Shown piece after piece: positions 1 through 13,246 of a DNA stretch of 64,000 nt (position 1 is its first letter; every line of letters begins with the position of its first letter). The translations under genes were made by a program, and so were the position numbers. The notes beneath the pieces are model-generated. The model saw only the letters and a program-made list of their open reading frames with translations. It was not told where the DNA came from and did not search any database. The DNA is from Ruminococcus sp. AF41-9 (GTDB lineage Bacteria; Bacillota; Clostridia; Lachnospirales; Lachnospiraceae), in contig NZ_QUDO01000002.1 of the NCBI RefSeq assembly GCF_003477525.1, forward strand, positions 108,633-172,632. The letters run 5' to 3'.

Positions 1-3000
1 CATGGCTTCCTGTTTCTCATCAGAGATTGGAATACGCTCAAACTGGGAATGACCAATAATAACAGCATCGTAATTTCCCATAGCGATTCTGGCACAGAAC
101 TTCTTTCGGTTTGCCGGTTCAAAGTCTTTCTTGGTTGCTACCAAAATATTTGCTCCTGGATATAACTGCAGGAACTCCGCTCCCCACTGCTCTGTCAAAT
201 GGTTTGGCACAACAAAGAGATTCTTTTGTGATAATCCCAGACGTTTGCTCTCCATTGCCGCCGCTACCATTTCGTAAGTCTTCCCAGCTCCTACTACATG
301 TGCCAGAAGCACATTATCACCGTATAACTGATGTGCGACTGCATTTTTCTGATGCGGACGAAGCTCTATTTCCGGATTCATTCCTGGAAAACTCAAGTGA
401 CTACCATCATATTCACGGGGACGGATACTATTGAAACGCTCATTGTACACGCTTACCAGCCTTTCTCTCCTCTGCTGATCCTTAAAAATCCAATCTTGGA
501 ATGCAGCCTTCAAGGCATCCTGCTTTTGTGATGCCAACATAGTTTCTTTTTTATTCAAAACTCGCACTTCATCCCCATTGTCATTTACGACTTTATCATA
601 GATTCTAACATCTTTTAGATTCAAGGTATCTTCCAGAATCCGGTAGGCATTTGCTCTCTCCGTTCCATACGTTGCATAAGCAAACGCATTTCTTGGACTG
701 TCGGCGTTCTTTCCTGTAATCCTCCACTCACCATTTACCTCAGAGAATTTTACCTGTATTTCCTTCTGTGCAAGATACCTCGGCGTATGAAGCAGTTCCA
801 CCATAAAATCCTGATAATCCGAAGGTTCAATCCAGGTGGCTCCAATACGCACTTCAATCTCCGACGCTTCCAGATCTCTTGGCTGAACTGCCTCCAATGC
901 ACGCACATTCGGTGTGAATTCCGGATGATTCTCTGCAAAAGTTCTCGCTGTATTTAATTTATCTCTGACGTTTCCAGACAGATATTCATCTCCGCTTTCC
1001 CACTGGTCTGTCAGTGGATTTTTGAAGATAACTCCAACCAGCTCTTCTGTGATTTTCTCTTCGGTCTTTCCGGTCAACTGTGCCATATATGGAAGATCTA
1101 CTTTAGCCTTTTCATTTAGGGACAGAGCAAGTGCTTCTGTGGCTGTCTCCACACTTGTCACAGCGACCGCCTTTTTAATGGTTCGTTTGGTGAACATGTC
1201 CGCTTTCCGCTTCAATGTTCCATCTTCATTCAAGTCTTCCAGGGAACACAGCAGACAATAAGAAGAGTCATCAGAAAATGCACGTTTGTTAGCATTACTT
1301 CCAATAACTCCATACTTTGCTGTGTAGGTATCATACACCTGATTCAGTTTTTTCTGCTGTTTCTGGATTTCTTCGTCTGTGACAAATTCTTCCATCTGCA
1401 TGGCGATCAGTTCACGAACGGTATCACGGATTGCAACCATGCCTTTTACACGTTCTGCAGTGGCTGCAGGCATTTTCACCTGATTCATCAAAGAATTGAC
1501 ACGGTAATATACCTGATCATCTACCACCGTATAGCTGTAATTTCGGACATTCGGATCTGCCGGAATACTCTCTGGCATCTCATCCAGTTCTGCCTCTATA
1601 TCTACTGCCGCTACCATGCTTCCTCTGATGTGTTTTACAGCTTCTTGTAACTGTAATTCCAGATCAGCTCCTTCCATTGGAGCACAGGTTGTTTCCATAC
1701 CATACGGACCGGACACTTCTTTCATCTCACCAAGAATCAATCCCGGATGCTGAACAAAATACTTGTTAATGGTAATCCCATTTGCATCACTCTCCAAATT
1801 CACCCAGTCTGGCATCTCTTTTGTGAAACTCTCACGCTTCTGGAAAAACAAAATATCAGCACTGACTTCTGTTCCTGCATTTGCCTTAAAAGCTGTGTTC
1901 GGCAGTCGGATAGCCCCCAGCAGGTCTGCACGCTCTGCCAAATATTTCCGGACTTCCGGTGATTCCTTGTCCATAGTTCCCTTTGTTGTGATCAACGCAG
2001 CTACACCACCTGGACGTAACTGATCTATAGTCTTGGCAAGAAAGTAATCATGAATCATAAAATTGTAGCGGTCATATTGACGGTCATTGACCTTATATGC
2101 ACCGAATGGCACATTTCCGATTGCCACGTCAAAGAAATCATTGGGATAATCCGTCTTCTCAAAGCCTTTGATCTGGATATTGGCATCTGGATAGAGAAGT
2201 TTAGCAATTCTGCCACTGATGCTGTCCAGTTCCACTCCATAGAGTTTGGACTGGTTTAGATTCTCTGGAAGCTTTCCAAAGAAGTTCCCGACTCCCATAG
2301 ATGGCTCCAGGATATTTCCCTTTGTAAATCCCAGATTCTCCAACACCTGATACATACTTTCAATCACAATCGGCTGTGTATAATGAGCATTTAATGTGGA
2401 AGCTCTGGCTGCAGCATATTCTTCCGGTGTAAGGACGGTCTTTAATTCCAAATATTCTGTCTCCCATGCAGATTTTGTCTCATCAAATGCATCTGCAAGA
2501 CCTCCCCAGCCGACGTACCTGGATAAGATTTCCTGTTCCTCTGGTGTCGCATTGCGGTTCTCATCCTCACATTTTTTTAACAGCTGAATAGCCATAATAT
2601 TGGCTCGGAATTTCTCCTTCGGTGTTCCCTGTCCAAGTTCATCATCTGTGATATGGAAGTTCGTTGCTGGAATCAGTTCTGCTATTCCGTTAATCTCTTC
2701 CAATGATTCTTTTTCTTCCAATACCTCAACTTCTCCCGACAGTTCTTTTTCTTTTTTATCATAATCTGTCCACACACGTTTAGAAATAGCAGTAAAATAG
2801 GAAGACTCTTCCTCCATGATTTCTTCCTTGATTTCCCGTAATTTATCTAAGGTATCCGCATTTACTGTTTTGTTGTGATAATGATAATAAAGTACTTCTT
2901 GTCCAAGTTTTACATCCAGACGTTCCAATTCTTGTGTTGACATTCGCTCCCAAATATCATCTTTTTCCGTATGAATCGTGAAACCTTCTCCATCATCATG

Positions 3001-5492
3001 ATATTCTAATGTGTATTGAAGTCGATTCTCTTCTCCCTTAACTTTGCAAGCAAAATCATAGATTTTTGTTCTGGTACCGGACATATATTCTGAATCAACT
3101 AGTCGCAGATCCGTTATATCTTCCGCTGTAAAAGTATCCTGTTCCAGCTGTTCTCCTAACATCTGCTGTGCTTCTTCCAGGTCTGCCAGTCTTTGTGCTT
3201 CCTGTCGTTCTTCGTACTTTTCCATTTCTTCCGGTGACAAATAATCATCTGTGCGGATTAACTGGCGAACACGTTCTGCAACCTTGTTCCACTTTAATAA
3301 AACTTCTACCTCTGGACTGCCAATTTTCCCTTTTGCAAGTTTTATCCTTTTGCATCATGGGATGCGTCGGAAGCATCTGCTCCTGGTATTCCGGGTGAGG
3401 AACCACCTGTTCCATACTCATTTTTCAGGAACTCAGCTGCATCTTTCATATCATGATGTTCCATGAAATACTCATAGATTCGGTTACGTCCTCCTGCAGT
3501 AATGCCGCCTCTTCTTAACACTGCGTCAATTTCATCCTGTGTGATAAAGGATAGTGCCGGACGTTCGACCGTAAATTTCTGGTCTACCCAGGAACGCTCC
3601 CTCTGAAGATCCTGAAAGCGTTGGAAATATTCCGGATTATGCTGAATCTCCCAGCGGTGATAATCTCCCGGATTCTCATCCATATATTTCTGCAGCCATT
3701 CAAAACGATAGACAATCGCATCTGCTTCCTCTTGATCTGTCCATGCTCCACTCACTACATCCTGCCAGTCTGAATATGATTGTTTCTTTTCCCAGTTTCT
3801 GCAAGTATCCCGAAAATGAAGTGCAAGAAGATTGGTCATTTCTTCCTGCTCCTGTTCAATGGCATTATTGGAAATCAAATTATCCACGTAATTTCCATCC
3901 TCATACATATCCCGAATTCTGTTCGCTGCTTCTTCCCACGTAACCATGCGGTCAAAGTTTCTTCTGGCAGAGTCCCCTCGCCGGATACGGATACCATCAT
4001 TGTCATACCAGATACTGATTTTCTGACCATCTATGGTAAATCCTTTGCCACCAGTTCCATATTCATCTTTCAGAAAACTCCGCATTTCTTCATTATCCAG
4101 ACCTTCAATCAGTCTTGCTGTAATATGAAACAGTGTATTTTTCTGTCCGCTTCCCGTGCGGAGAATATCATTTACCACTTCATCGGAAATAAGAAAAGCG
4201 GCTGGCTGTTCCAATGCAGCTGCCGCTTTCCTTATTTCTCCTAACTGTTCCTCTTCTGTTGGGAACAGACTTAACTGTAAATAATCTCCTGAATCACCAG
4301 CTCCTCTGCCTGTGCCTTGATCTGGTTCATGTGTCTGGTCCATGCCATCCCGTCTGCCATTTTGTCCGGTGCCGGATCTTTCTCCAGAAGTTCGTTCATC
4401 AGGTCGTCTACTCTCTGTCTTGCCTGGCTGTCGATCTCCATCAGATGACTGTCCAGACGGTTCTGCAGTGTCAGAATGTTGAACCTGGCTACCTTGTGAT
4501 TTCTCAGATACTCTTTCCGCATCATTCCGTACTTGCCGATGGTTCCTCTCGTCTCTTCCAGGCTGATATCTGGAATCTGATACTCTCCGTTCCGGCTGTA
4601 ACTGATCTCTCTCATAGTCTGTTTCCTCCTTTTTTTCTTCTCTATCTTCTGTGTTATCTGTATTACTTTCACGCATTAACGTGTTAAATTCATTATAGAC
4701 TACTTCTTTTTCTTTTGCAACCGTTTTCAGGTCATTTTCCAGATTATTCAGCACATATCGTCCAATCTGCATCAGGACTGGTCTGCTGATCTCATTGACT
4801 GCACTTCCCAGATGTCCTAATACTATCAGCTGATTAAAGTCCGTAATATGCCGAAAATCCTCTGCATCCAGATATTCCTGTGCATCCAGTCCACACCGGT
4901 TTAGTAATACATACCAGACACTATTGGTCATCAGTTCCCGAAATTCGACTTCCTGATTCTGTTCGTCCAGTTCTTCCAGAAATGTCCCTGTTACGTCCAG
5001 TCTCAGTTCTTCCAATGCATCTGGAAGCCATTCTTGCATACTCTCCTTCGCTGCCTGATGCAGACTTTCAGCAAGTCCTCCTTCTGTATCTTCCAGTGAT
5101 AACTGCTCCTGCAGATAATCTGCCACCAGCTGTTCTCCTTCCACCGGAAGATTCCATAACTGAGGATCCTTTCCAAGATTCCGCACTTTATAAGTGTCCT
5201 GCACATCAAATACATACCGAAGTTTCGTTTTCGGTCCGGAAGTATTGTCAATCAAGGCAATCCCTTTGGATCCCTTTTTGATCCAGCGGTACATCTTCTG
5301 ATTCCAGATTTCCATGGATGCTACGGCAGTTGCTTCCGGTCGCTGTGCATAAATTAAAAGCTGTTCTGGAAAAGTGTATTTGTACAGTCTGGATGCAGTG
5401 TTTAGGAACCGCATCCATTCCTGCGGACTGGCAGCTACATCTTTTGCCACCTCTTCCGTCAGCTGTTCCATTGCATATAATTTATTTGCCAT
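1..5492 (-). CDS. SNF2-type helicase / N6-adenine methyltransferase of Tn1549-like ICE, frameshifted, 3' end off window
   Basis: This is the giant helicase-methylase carried by this ICE family, probably acting on incoming or outgoing DNA. The first frame (5492-3342, 716 aa) opens with [11 protein letters not shown] and ends ...HDAKG-stop. The second frame runs open from 3345 to the left edge and starts [15 protein letters not shown]. Between them, coding-strand AAA GGA TAA would read AAA GGN ATA AAA if one base were added, so one gene is likely. The downstream part holds a methylase-like GNVPFG motif with the [10 protein letters not shown] segment near 2.05-2.13 kb, and a helicase Walker A motif [10 protein letters not shown] near 270-300. 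The middle (about 4.3-4.65 kb) is a low-complexity Glu/Arg/Gln/Gly linker. The C-terminus is off-window. The split is either a real lesion or a sequence error. Confidence 0.88.
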
Positions 5493-5510
5493 GCGCTACT
5501 CCTTTTCATA

Positions 5511-5540
5511 AAATCAGGGACTGCTTAGCACAGTCCCCTT
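5511..5540 (-). terminator. Terminator-like hairpin upstream of helicase/methylase gene
   Basis: Coding-strand GGGGACTG, loop, CAGTCCC followed by TGATTTTAT. It separates the DUF5688 gene from the helicase/methylase gene, whose Shine-Dalgarno AAAGGAG follows immediately. It could attenuate read-through into the downstream gene. Confidence 0.5.
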
Positions 5541-5560
5541 AAAATCATCGTTGTTACTCT

Positions 5561-6649
5561 TTATAATGCTGTGGCAAGCTCTTTTGACTTATTCTTTGGC
5601 ACTTTGTCTCCCTCTTTTGCCTTGATTTCTGCCTTAGCTTTCTCCAGTCTTCCATGGATTCCACCTTTTACTTCCGCTTTTTCGGCTGCTTTTTCTTTCT
5701 CCAAACGAACTTCCCTACGCTCAGCATTTTCCATAACTGCCGTTTTCCCATCACAAAACTGAACTTTATCGGAAAGCTGCTCCTGTCTCTCCACCTTTGT
5801 CTCATTGACTTCCTGTACCATCGCATTTAATTCCGGAACCTGAAAAATGCCGTTATCAGGAAGAATCAGCACTTCATGAATGGAAGATGGGATGACAAAG
5901 TAATCACTTCCCAGGCATTCCCCAATCTGTTTACGAATATCTTCCTGCAGTAACAGGGAAGCTCCATTCATCTTAGCTTTGTTTGTCAGACAGAACATTG
6001 GGTTTTCCATGGCTTCCATATCCATTTTTTCATTCAGCAGGTTTTCTGGTTCTTCACCAAAAATCATAGATTTGATAATCTCATTCATATCCATAAGTGT
6101 GACACCACGTTTTCGGTCTGCCACCATCGCATCCGCTTGAATCTGTTCGGCAGATACTCCCCACTCGTTCATCAGAGAAACAGTTACCGGAATACTGCTG
6201 ATCCCTTCTCCATTTTCCTCCAGATTTACTGCATAATAAGCTGCAAAATCTCCGTGTTCTGTGACTACTTTATCTGCAAGAAGATCGGTATTCCATTCCT
6301 TATCACAAATTCTCATCTGTAATTTGTCCTTCATCTTTTCATAATCCAGAATATCCGTAACTCCCATATCAAAAAATTCTGCTTTTCCCTGTGCCTCAAT
6401 ACGCATATCAGCCACATCGCCAACACAAGAGTCTACATCTTTTCCATGGATATATTCCTGGTAGAGGGAATCCAGATAGACTGTCGGTACGATTCTCTGA
6501 TCTCCGTTTGGAATCGTAATACCTGTCAACTTCAACCCGTTGTTTTTTTCTACTTCCTGCAGTTTAATTTCTGCGTCCTTGTAAGACTCTGGCAGATACT
6601 CCTTTACATTGTCTTTGACATATTCATAAAATTCTTTTCTGTTCATCAT
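5561..6649 (-). CDS. DUF5688 family ICE protein
   Basis: A 362-residue soluble protein without signal peptide or membrane segment. The N-terminus (MNRKEFYEYVKDNVKEYLP) and the central IEVR-type and 'MFCLTNKAKMNGASLLL' segments are those of the DUF5688 proteins regularly found beside the SNF2/methylase gene in gut Firmicute ICEs. The C-terminal about 80 residues are a charged Glu/Lys/Ala helix (EKEKAAEKAEVKGG) that looks like a coiled coil. Function is unknown. It starts 6 bp after the preceding small gene and so is co-transcribed with it. Two ATGs in tandem (MMN) could serve as start. Confidence 0.8.
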   Translation of the reverse strand: MMNRKEFYEYVKDNVKEYLPESYKDAEIKLQEVEKNNGLKLTGITIPNGDQRIVPTVYLDSLYQEYIHGKDVDSCVGDVADMRIEAQGKAEFFDMGVTDILDYEKMKDKLQMRICDKEWNTDLLADKVVTEHGDFAAYYAVNLEENGEGISSIPVTVSLMNEWGVSAEQIQADAMVADRKRGVTLMDMNEIIKSMIFGEEPENLLNEKMDMEAMENPMFCLTNKAKMNGASLLLQEDIRKQIGECLGSDYFVIPSSIHEVLILPDNGIFQVPELNAMVQEVNETKVERQEQLSDKVQFCDGKTAVMENAERREVRLEKEKAAEKAEVKGGIHGRLEKAKAEIKAKEGDKVPKNKSKELATAL

Positions 6650-6655
6650 ACGCTT

Positions 6656-6796
6656 TTACCCCTTTCTGATCATGTGATGGTTCATTCTTTTTCTGCTGAT
6701 CATCTGCTCGGCTTTCTTCTGATAAGCCATCATTCTCTTTAAAGTTTTCTCCTGGTTTTTTCGTGCTTCCTGTCTTTTTTCCATTGCTTTCATCAT
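6656..6796 (-). CDS. Small basic ICE protein (46 aa)
   Basis: MMKAMEKRQEARKNQEKT begins a 46-residue, very Lys/Arg/Gln-rich helical peptide ending NHHMIRKG. A Shine-Dalgarno (AGAAAGGAAT) precedes the ATG by about 8 nt, and the stop is 6 bp before the DUF5688 start, so it looks like a real co-translated gene. I do not recognise a family; the composition would suit nucleic-acid binding, but that is a guess. Confidence 0.6.
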   Translation of the reverse strand: MMKAMEKRQEARKNQEKTLKRMMAYQKKAEQMISRKRMNHHMIRKG

Positions 6797-6829
6797 AGTT
6801 TTCTATTCCTTTCTGTGATTTTTTTGTAT

Positions 6830-6858
6830 GAAAAAGGGAGCCTCACATAGAAGCTCCC
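6830..6858 (-). terminator. Rho-independent terminator after the Cna_B surface protein
   Basis: Coding-strand GGGAGC, loop of about 12 nt, GCTCCC followed by TTTTTC, 27 bp after the surface-protein stop codon. The stem is perfect. Confidence 0.85.
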
Positions 6859-6884
6859 AATCATAACCATTGATTTTGGTTTCC

Positions 6885-9800
6885 TTATTTGCTTTTCCTT
6901 TTTCTGCTGATATAAAGTCCTGCCATACCTCCTGTGGAAGTTACAAGAAGTAGGATCGGCAGCCAGATATTCGTGCTGTCACCTGTTTTCGGTGCATTTG
7001 ATATCTTTGTCTCTTCATGGGACTGTGGTGTATCCGGTGTGTTCGGTGTTTCTGGAACTTCCGGTTTCTCGTTTGTCAGATTGAAAGTGACTTCCACGAC
7101 CGGTGTACTGTCATCTGCATAGGCAAACGTCACTTCATGCTTGCTCTGATCCAGTGTGTATCCGTCCAGTGTCTTTGTTTCCACCAGATAATACTTGATC
7201 GCCGCATCATATTTGCCGTTCTTAAATGTGGCAATCTCATACAGCTTACTTTCCGCATGACCTGCAGCATCTGTCTTTAAGGTTTCCAGAACTTTTCCCT
7301 TACTGTCACGGAGTTCAAATTCTACCCCTTTCAGTGGTTCTCCTGACGATTTATCTGTCTTATTGAGAATCACTTTTCCCTTGGCAGTATCATCTTTCAT
7401 AGCCACTTTCTGGATTTCTCCGGTGTCTTTCACCTCAAACGTCACATCGGCTGTCAGAAGATATCCTTTCGGTGCCTGCTCTTCACGTAAGGTATATTTA
7501 CCGATTGGCAGTTTTTCGATATAGTGTGCTTCCTCTGTGGAAGTCCAGCTCTCTACTACCTGATCATCCTTATCGAGAATCGTCAGTTTCGCACCCGGAA
7601 TCTCAGTTTCTCCTGTGATATCCGTCTTACTGATCTCTACTTTTGTCACATCATCTTTCATATCATGCTTCTGAACCTCTACTGTATTCTCTACTGTAAA
7701 GGTAATACTTTCTGCAGTAACATATCCATCTGCCGGTTTTGTCTCTGTCATGGTGTATTTCTTACCAACAACCAGTTCTTTGATCACATGGGATTCTTCC
7801 GTAGAAGTCCATTCATCTACTGTATTGCCATCTGAATCCGTTACTTTCAGGTGTGCACCTGGAAGTTCTTTACCTGTTGTCAGGTCTGTTTTGGACAGCT
7901 CCACTGTGGTTGGCTGATTTTCAAAAGTAAAGTCGTAGCTTACTTCTGCCTGGTCTTCTCCGGCATATTCAAAGGTAAACTCCTGTACTTCATCTGTTGT
8001 AACAAATCCGTCCGGTGCAAAGATCTCTTTCACATAGTATTTTCCGTCTATCGGAAGATCTGCCGTAAAAGTAATCTGTCCTTTTTCATCCGTTACTCGC
8101 TGCTCGATCAGACTTTCCTTCTCAAGGAGTACCTCACCCTTTGCATTTTTGATATCTTCACTGGTATAAAGACCGAAGACACCACCTGCAAGAACACGTT
8201 CTGTATCTTTTTCTTTCTTCAGAACCGTAACCTTTACTTTCTGACGGGCATTCTGCCATTTCTCATCATAAGTGATAACTGGTGTATCCTGATCACGATA
8301 GGAAAGGTCAACATATCTCGGCTCTTTGTCCAGCACATAACCATGGGCTGTTTTTACTTCCTTCACATAGTACTTGCCAGCCGGGAGATCTCCCATCTGT
8401 GCAATACCATTAGAATCTGTGGTAATGGTTCCCACTTTTTCATCTGCTTTAAAATAATCTTCGCTGACACCATCTGCCGCTTTGATATCTTCCGCAGCAA
8501 ATACATCGAAAGTTACATCTGTAAGACTTCCAGTTACATATTCAAAGAGATGCTCCACAGTACCTTTTACATTGTCCAGAAGTGTCACTTTATCCAAAAA
8601 CTCTCCATTTTTGTTGATGATCAGAAGTCCTGTCGGTACTTCATCTTTCATCTCTACTTTCTGAATCTCTTCGGTATCTTCCAGCGTGAACTTCACATCC
8701 ATTGCTTTCAGATAACCATAAGGTGCCATTTCCTCACGAAGGGTATATTCCTCACCAACTGTCAGTCGTTTGATCACATGTGGCTGATCTTTTACAGAAG
8801 TCCACTGATCCACAACATTTCCTTCTTTATCAAAAACGGTGAGTTTTGCCCCATCCAGTTCCACACCTGTTGTTACATCAGATTTCGTAATTTCTACTGT
8901 TGTTGGCTGGTTCTTTTTCACTGTTTTCAGTTTTACTGTCTTCACATCCTGTCCCTGGTAAGAAGCATTCAGATTCAGAACTTCATCAGAGGACACAAAT
9001 CCAGCCGGTGCTTTTAACTCTTTCACATAATACTGTCCAAGTGGCAGATCCAGCGTACATACTGCAAGACCATTATTATCAGAGGTCATTTCCTGTAAGA
9101 GTGTGTCTACTTTCACGATTACTTTTCCATCTGCCTTGATATCCGCTTTGTTATAGATACCAAAGACAGCTCCTGCTACGGTTGCACCATTTTCTGCATC
9201 CTGTTTTTCTACCTGAATCGCAACTTTCTGTCGGTCATCGCCAACAGTCACTTCTTGTTCAATCACCGGTGTATCCTGATTGGCATAGACAAATGCGACT
9301 TCTGATCTGTCATGGTTCAGGACAAATCCTTCCGGTGCAGTCTCTTCTACCACATAGTAAGAACCAAGCGGCAGGTTATCAGCAACTGCTTTTCCGTCTT
9401 CCCCAGTCGTTACCGTTGTTACCAGTGCATCTTTTGCATAGATCAGCTGTCTGTTTCTGTTTTCATCTTTCTGGTAATCCGGTGTATAAATATTTTCAGC
9501 TGCATAGACATTAAATTCTGCACCCTTCAGGTATCTTTCTTCATAAACAAAATCCTTCTTGAATCCGGTCAGCATCTCACCTTTTTTATAGATCGTCAGC
9601 TTTCCTTTTACCGGATGGTTCTCGTAATCTACCGTAATAATGGCATCTCCGCTTTCAGAATCCATCTGGTATGCTGTGTTTGCATCCACTGCAATCTCTA
9701 CATAATTCTTGTTGATTGTGTACCCTTCCGGTGCGTTGACTTCCTCAATCCGGTAATGTCCGATCTTCAGATTCTTCGGCATGATCAGATACCCCTGACT

Positions 9801-12800
9801 GTCCGTAAAATAGGACTTATGGGTTGTTGTCACTGGGTAAGTTGTTACCTGTTCCACATACTTTTTATTATCCAGGTCATATACCTTAAATTCTGTTCCT
9901 GCAATCAGGACGGATTTCTTTGTTTCATCGTCTTTTTTCACGATTTTCAGTTTTGCCTTAAACTCTTCATCCAGAAGCACTCGCCAGATCTGTGGCTCAT
10001 TTGGATGATGCTCTGTGATATTCACTTCAAAATCATCAACTGGCTTGTAATTGTGCGGTGTTGTTGTCTCACGCACGATATAGCTTCCAAATGATAATGG
10101 AATACTGCAGGCATAACCTTTTTCATCTGTGAAAATCTCAGTTGCTCCATTTTCTCCACTCACTACAGGTTTTGCAGAATCAAAGTCGTAGCTTCCATCT
10201 GCTTTCTTTGTAAGGGAAGATTTCAGATAAACTGTGAATCCCGCTCCGGATAACAGATCTGCATCGGTCTTTCCATTGTTGGCTGCTTTGATGATCTGAA
10301 ATGGCTGCTTGATGACCTGCTCACTGGAAGTGCACTCTCTTTTTACTTCTGCTGTCATATCTCCTTCATAACTACACGTAAGATCATGCTCTTCTGTATC
10401 TGCCAGGTATCCGGTCGGCGGTGTAATCTCTTTGATATAATATTTGCCAAGATACAAGCCATTTACAGAAGCCTGTCCTTTGTCATCTGTTGTAAGAGAA
10501 GCTACCTGTTCTCCTGCTTTATAAATAGTTCCAGTTGCTCCGTCCGGATGCACGATATCTTCACGGGCATACAGTCCATAAACTGCACTTTTCAATGTGG
10601 CATCTCCCTGCGGTACTGCTTTTCCTGTCTCTTTATCCACTTTATAAAGATTGATCTTTGCTGTCACACGGTCATTGCTGAAAGTATGGGCAAAAGATAC
10701 GGTTGCTTCTTTATCATTAGTGTAAGAAAACTGGAACGTATACACATCTTCTGTATTTCTTACATAGCCTTCCGGTGCCTGATCTTCTTTTACAGAATAG
10801 GAGTATCCAATCGGCAGGTCTGCTGTGAATTTGGCAGTTCCGTCTGCACCAGTAGTTGCTTTCTCAATCAGCGTTCCTTTTTTCACAACAACGGTTCCGT
10901 CTGCATTTCTGATATCATCGGATGCATACAGAGCAAAAATACCGCCTTTCAGTGGTTTCTTGGTGTCTTTATCCTGTTTTACTACGGAAACATCTGCTTT
11001 CTGTCTCTCGTTGTTAAAAGTCACATCTGCAAATACAACTTCTTTATTCTGACCAGCATAAGTTAGAGTCACTGACTTTTCTTCACTGCCGTTATAGAAA
11101 TTGTCCGGCGCTTTTTCTTCTTTCACCACATAGTTTCCAAGATGCAGGTTCTTCAGTGTGACAGAACCATTCTCACCTGTTGTCAGATTTTCTTTTACAA
11201 GATCACCTTTGCTGTACACTTTTGTGCCATAAGCAGTTACAATATCAGCTCCGGCATACACGTTATATACTGCATTTTTCTGTCTGCGGTTTTCATACTG
11301 AAATACCGTTCCATTTTCACTGACATCTGCTCCGGTAAGAACCTGTCCTTCTTTATAAATGGTAAGCTCTGCCAGCTGCTCCTTATTTTCCACGGTTACC
11401 GATGAAGTCTTACTTGCTACCAGTTTTACATTTGTTGCCGTTGCATTTACTACATACCCCTGTGGTGCTGTGATTTCTTTCAGATAAACGGTATCCTGTG
11501 TCTTGATAATCGTAACAGAGGATTTTCCATTCTTATCTGTTGCCGGCATCTGAGTGAGCAGCTTTGTACAAGCCTCATCGCTGTATACACCGAATACTGC
11601 ACCTGCAAGATTGACATCAGCTGTATCGTCTTTCTTTACGATTTCGATCGTAGCCTGTTCAATCCAGGACACCTTTAAGCTTACATATTTTTCATCAGCG
11701 ACACCTTCTCCAAACACAAATGCCAGGTCCTGAACACTTGCATTCGTAGTCAGTTTATATGCTGAATAATCTTTTGTAATACTTCCCTTCATCTTTGCAG
11801 AAAAAGTAGCACTTACATCTTTTGTCTGTGTCAGAGGCGCTGAAAGATAAAACGTGGTTCCTCCTCCAATTGTTACGCTTGCACCTGCCGCACTTACATT
11901 TCCAGTAGATACATTATGGAGCTTTACTCCTTTTGGTAAGTCCATTGTGATTTTCTGCTGGGAAGATGCGTTGAACTGAATGTTCTCCGTTCTCTGAACA
12001 TTTCCATCTACATAAGCTTTTACATCCGGCTTTGAAAATGACATCGCTACATCTGGTATTTCCGGCTTATTCACACAATAATTATAGAGTTCTTTTGCCA
12101 AAGCCTCACCTGTAGCATTTGTTCCGTAAAATGCATCACTACTTCCGTTGGCATATGATGCAGCCATGTGAATAATGATGAATCTTTTTCCTTCTGAAAA
12201 ATCCGTGTGTTTATTCGCAAAAAAGCTTTCACTTCCTGCGGCGTCTGTACCGTAATAACACACTTTTGCTAACGCCTGATTGTCTCCAATCTTTGTGATT
12301 GTATAATTTCCAGATCCTGGTCCTGGTTTTGCCGGCTGTACACAATACGCAGTTGCTCTGACGCTTCCGTAGCTGATATAGTACGGCTCTGTCAGATAGG
12401 TTCCAAGATTATAATCTGCATATCTATACAGAGGTCCTTTTTCGATTGTTACCTGCTGTGTGCTTCTTGCTGAATAAGCCGAAACTGCTTCAAATGTTGC
12501 AATCTCTCCCTCTTCCATAGCATCAAGATCCACACCTTCGTCTCCTGCCTGTTCCAAAACATCATGAAGCTCTAACCCTGATTCTTCATCATAGGTATCC
12601 TGATTCTGTGCCTGCTCTACCAAATCATCAAATTCATCAGCGTCAATATCGGTATCTCCGATTCTGCTTCTGAATCCTCCGCTTCTTCTGTCTGCTGTTC
12701 ACTGCCAGCTGTTTCGGATTCAGTCACTGCTTCACTCCCTGCCGCCTCTGTCTGTACTTCTGTTTCTTTCTCACGCACAATCAGTTTTCGGCTGATCTGG

Positions 12801-13177
12801 TACTTCGGATGCTCCTGATTTACCGGTTCTACATAATAGACCGCTTTGTAAGTGTCCGCATGATCTGTCGTAAAATCCTCATTCTTTTTGTTCTTTGCTT
12901 CCTCAAATGTGACTTTGACCTTGTTATCATCCTTGATTTCCAGTCCTGTGTAGTCTGATTTCACATCAAATACACTGCCTGTTTCGATTTCATAATCTTT
13001 GGCAGTCACCACCTCATCTTCATCCAGAAGGTCTTTCACTTCCTCATAAAGTGGAGGTTTTTTCTCTGGCTGAATCTCCGCTGCATATGCAGTCATCGGA
13101 GATAACACTGTACTAAGCATTGTCATGCCTGCCAGCAAGCCAGATACTACTTTCCTAAAATTACCTTTTTTCTTCAT
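6885..13177 (-). CDS. Giant LPXTG-type surface adhesin with thioester and about 14 Cna_B domains, frameshifted
   Basis: A cell-wall-anchored fibrous protein of about 2,100 residues, likely acting as an adhesin during mating or host attachment. The start at 13177 has Shine-Dalgarno GAGAGGACC and gives a signal peptide (MKKKGNFRKVVSGLLAG...AYAAE). An acidic Glu/Ser/Thr stretch follows. Then the frame changes near 12659: coding-strand TCG GAG ATA would read TC(N) GGA GAT if one base were added, so one gene is likely. Next is a thioester-domain signature (TAYCVQPAKPG) and about fourteen SpaA/Cna_B repeats, each ending in an E-x-x-A-P-x-G-Y-like motif (APEGY, APQGY, APKGY). The C-terminus has a variant sortase motif NAPKTG, a membrane helix and RKRKSK. 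Isopeptide-forming Lys/Asn/Glu are expected from the family but not assigned here. Confidence 0.9.
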
Positions 13178-13208
13178 GCTAAGGTCCTCTCTTTCATAAT
13201 ATTTGTAT

Positions 13209-13236
13209 GAAAACAGACAGTCCTTAGACTGCCTGC
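13209..13236 (-). terminator. Terminator between topB and the surface-protein gene
   Basis: Coding-strand GCAGGCAGTC, loop TAAG, GACTGTCTG followed by TTTTC. It lies just after topB and in the leader of the surface-protein gene, so it can insulate or attenuate expression of that gene. Confidence 0.75.
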
Positions 13237-13246
13237 AATACACTAC

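Noticed and set aside
3342..3350. Programmed -1 frameshift in the helicase/methylase gene
   Set aside because: No X-XXY-YYZ slippery heptamer with A/U in the second codon is present, and eight other genes show the same type of single-base loss.
7851..9017. Long plus-strand open frame (388 codons) opposite the Cna_B gene
   Set aside because: It lies antisense to a clear repeat protein, has Cys/Phe/Ile-rich composition without domains and no ribosome site; an artefact of the repeat composition.
12617..12623. TTG start at 12623 for a separate Cna_B gene
   Set aside because: The upstream frame supplies the signal peptide and the real ribosome site, and one missing base joins both; a separate gene would have no secretion signal.
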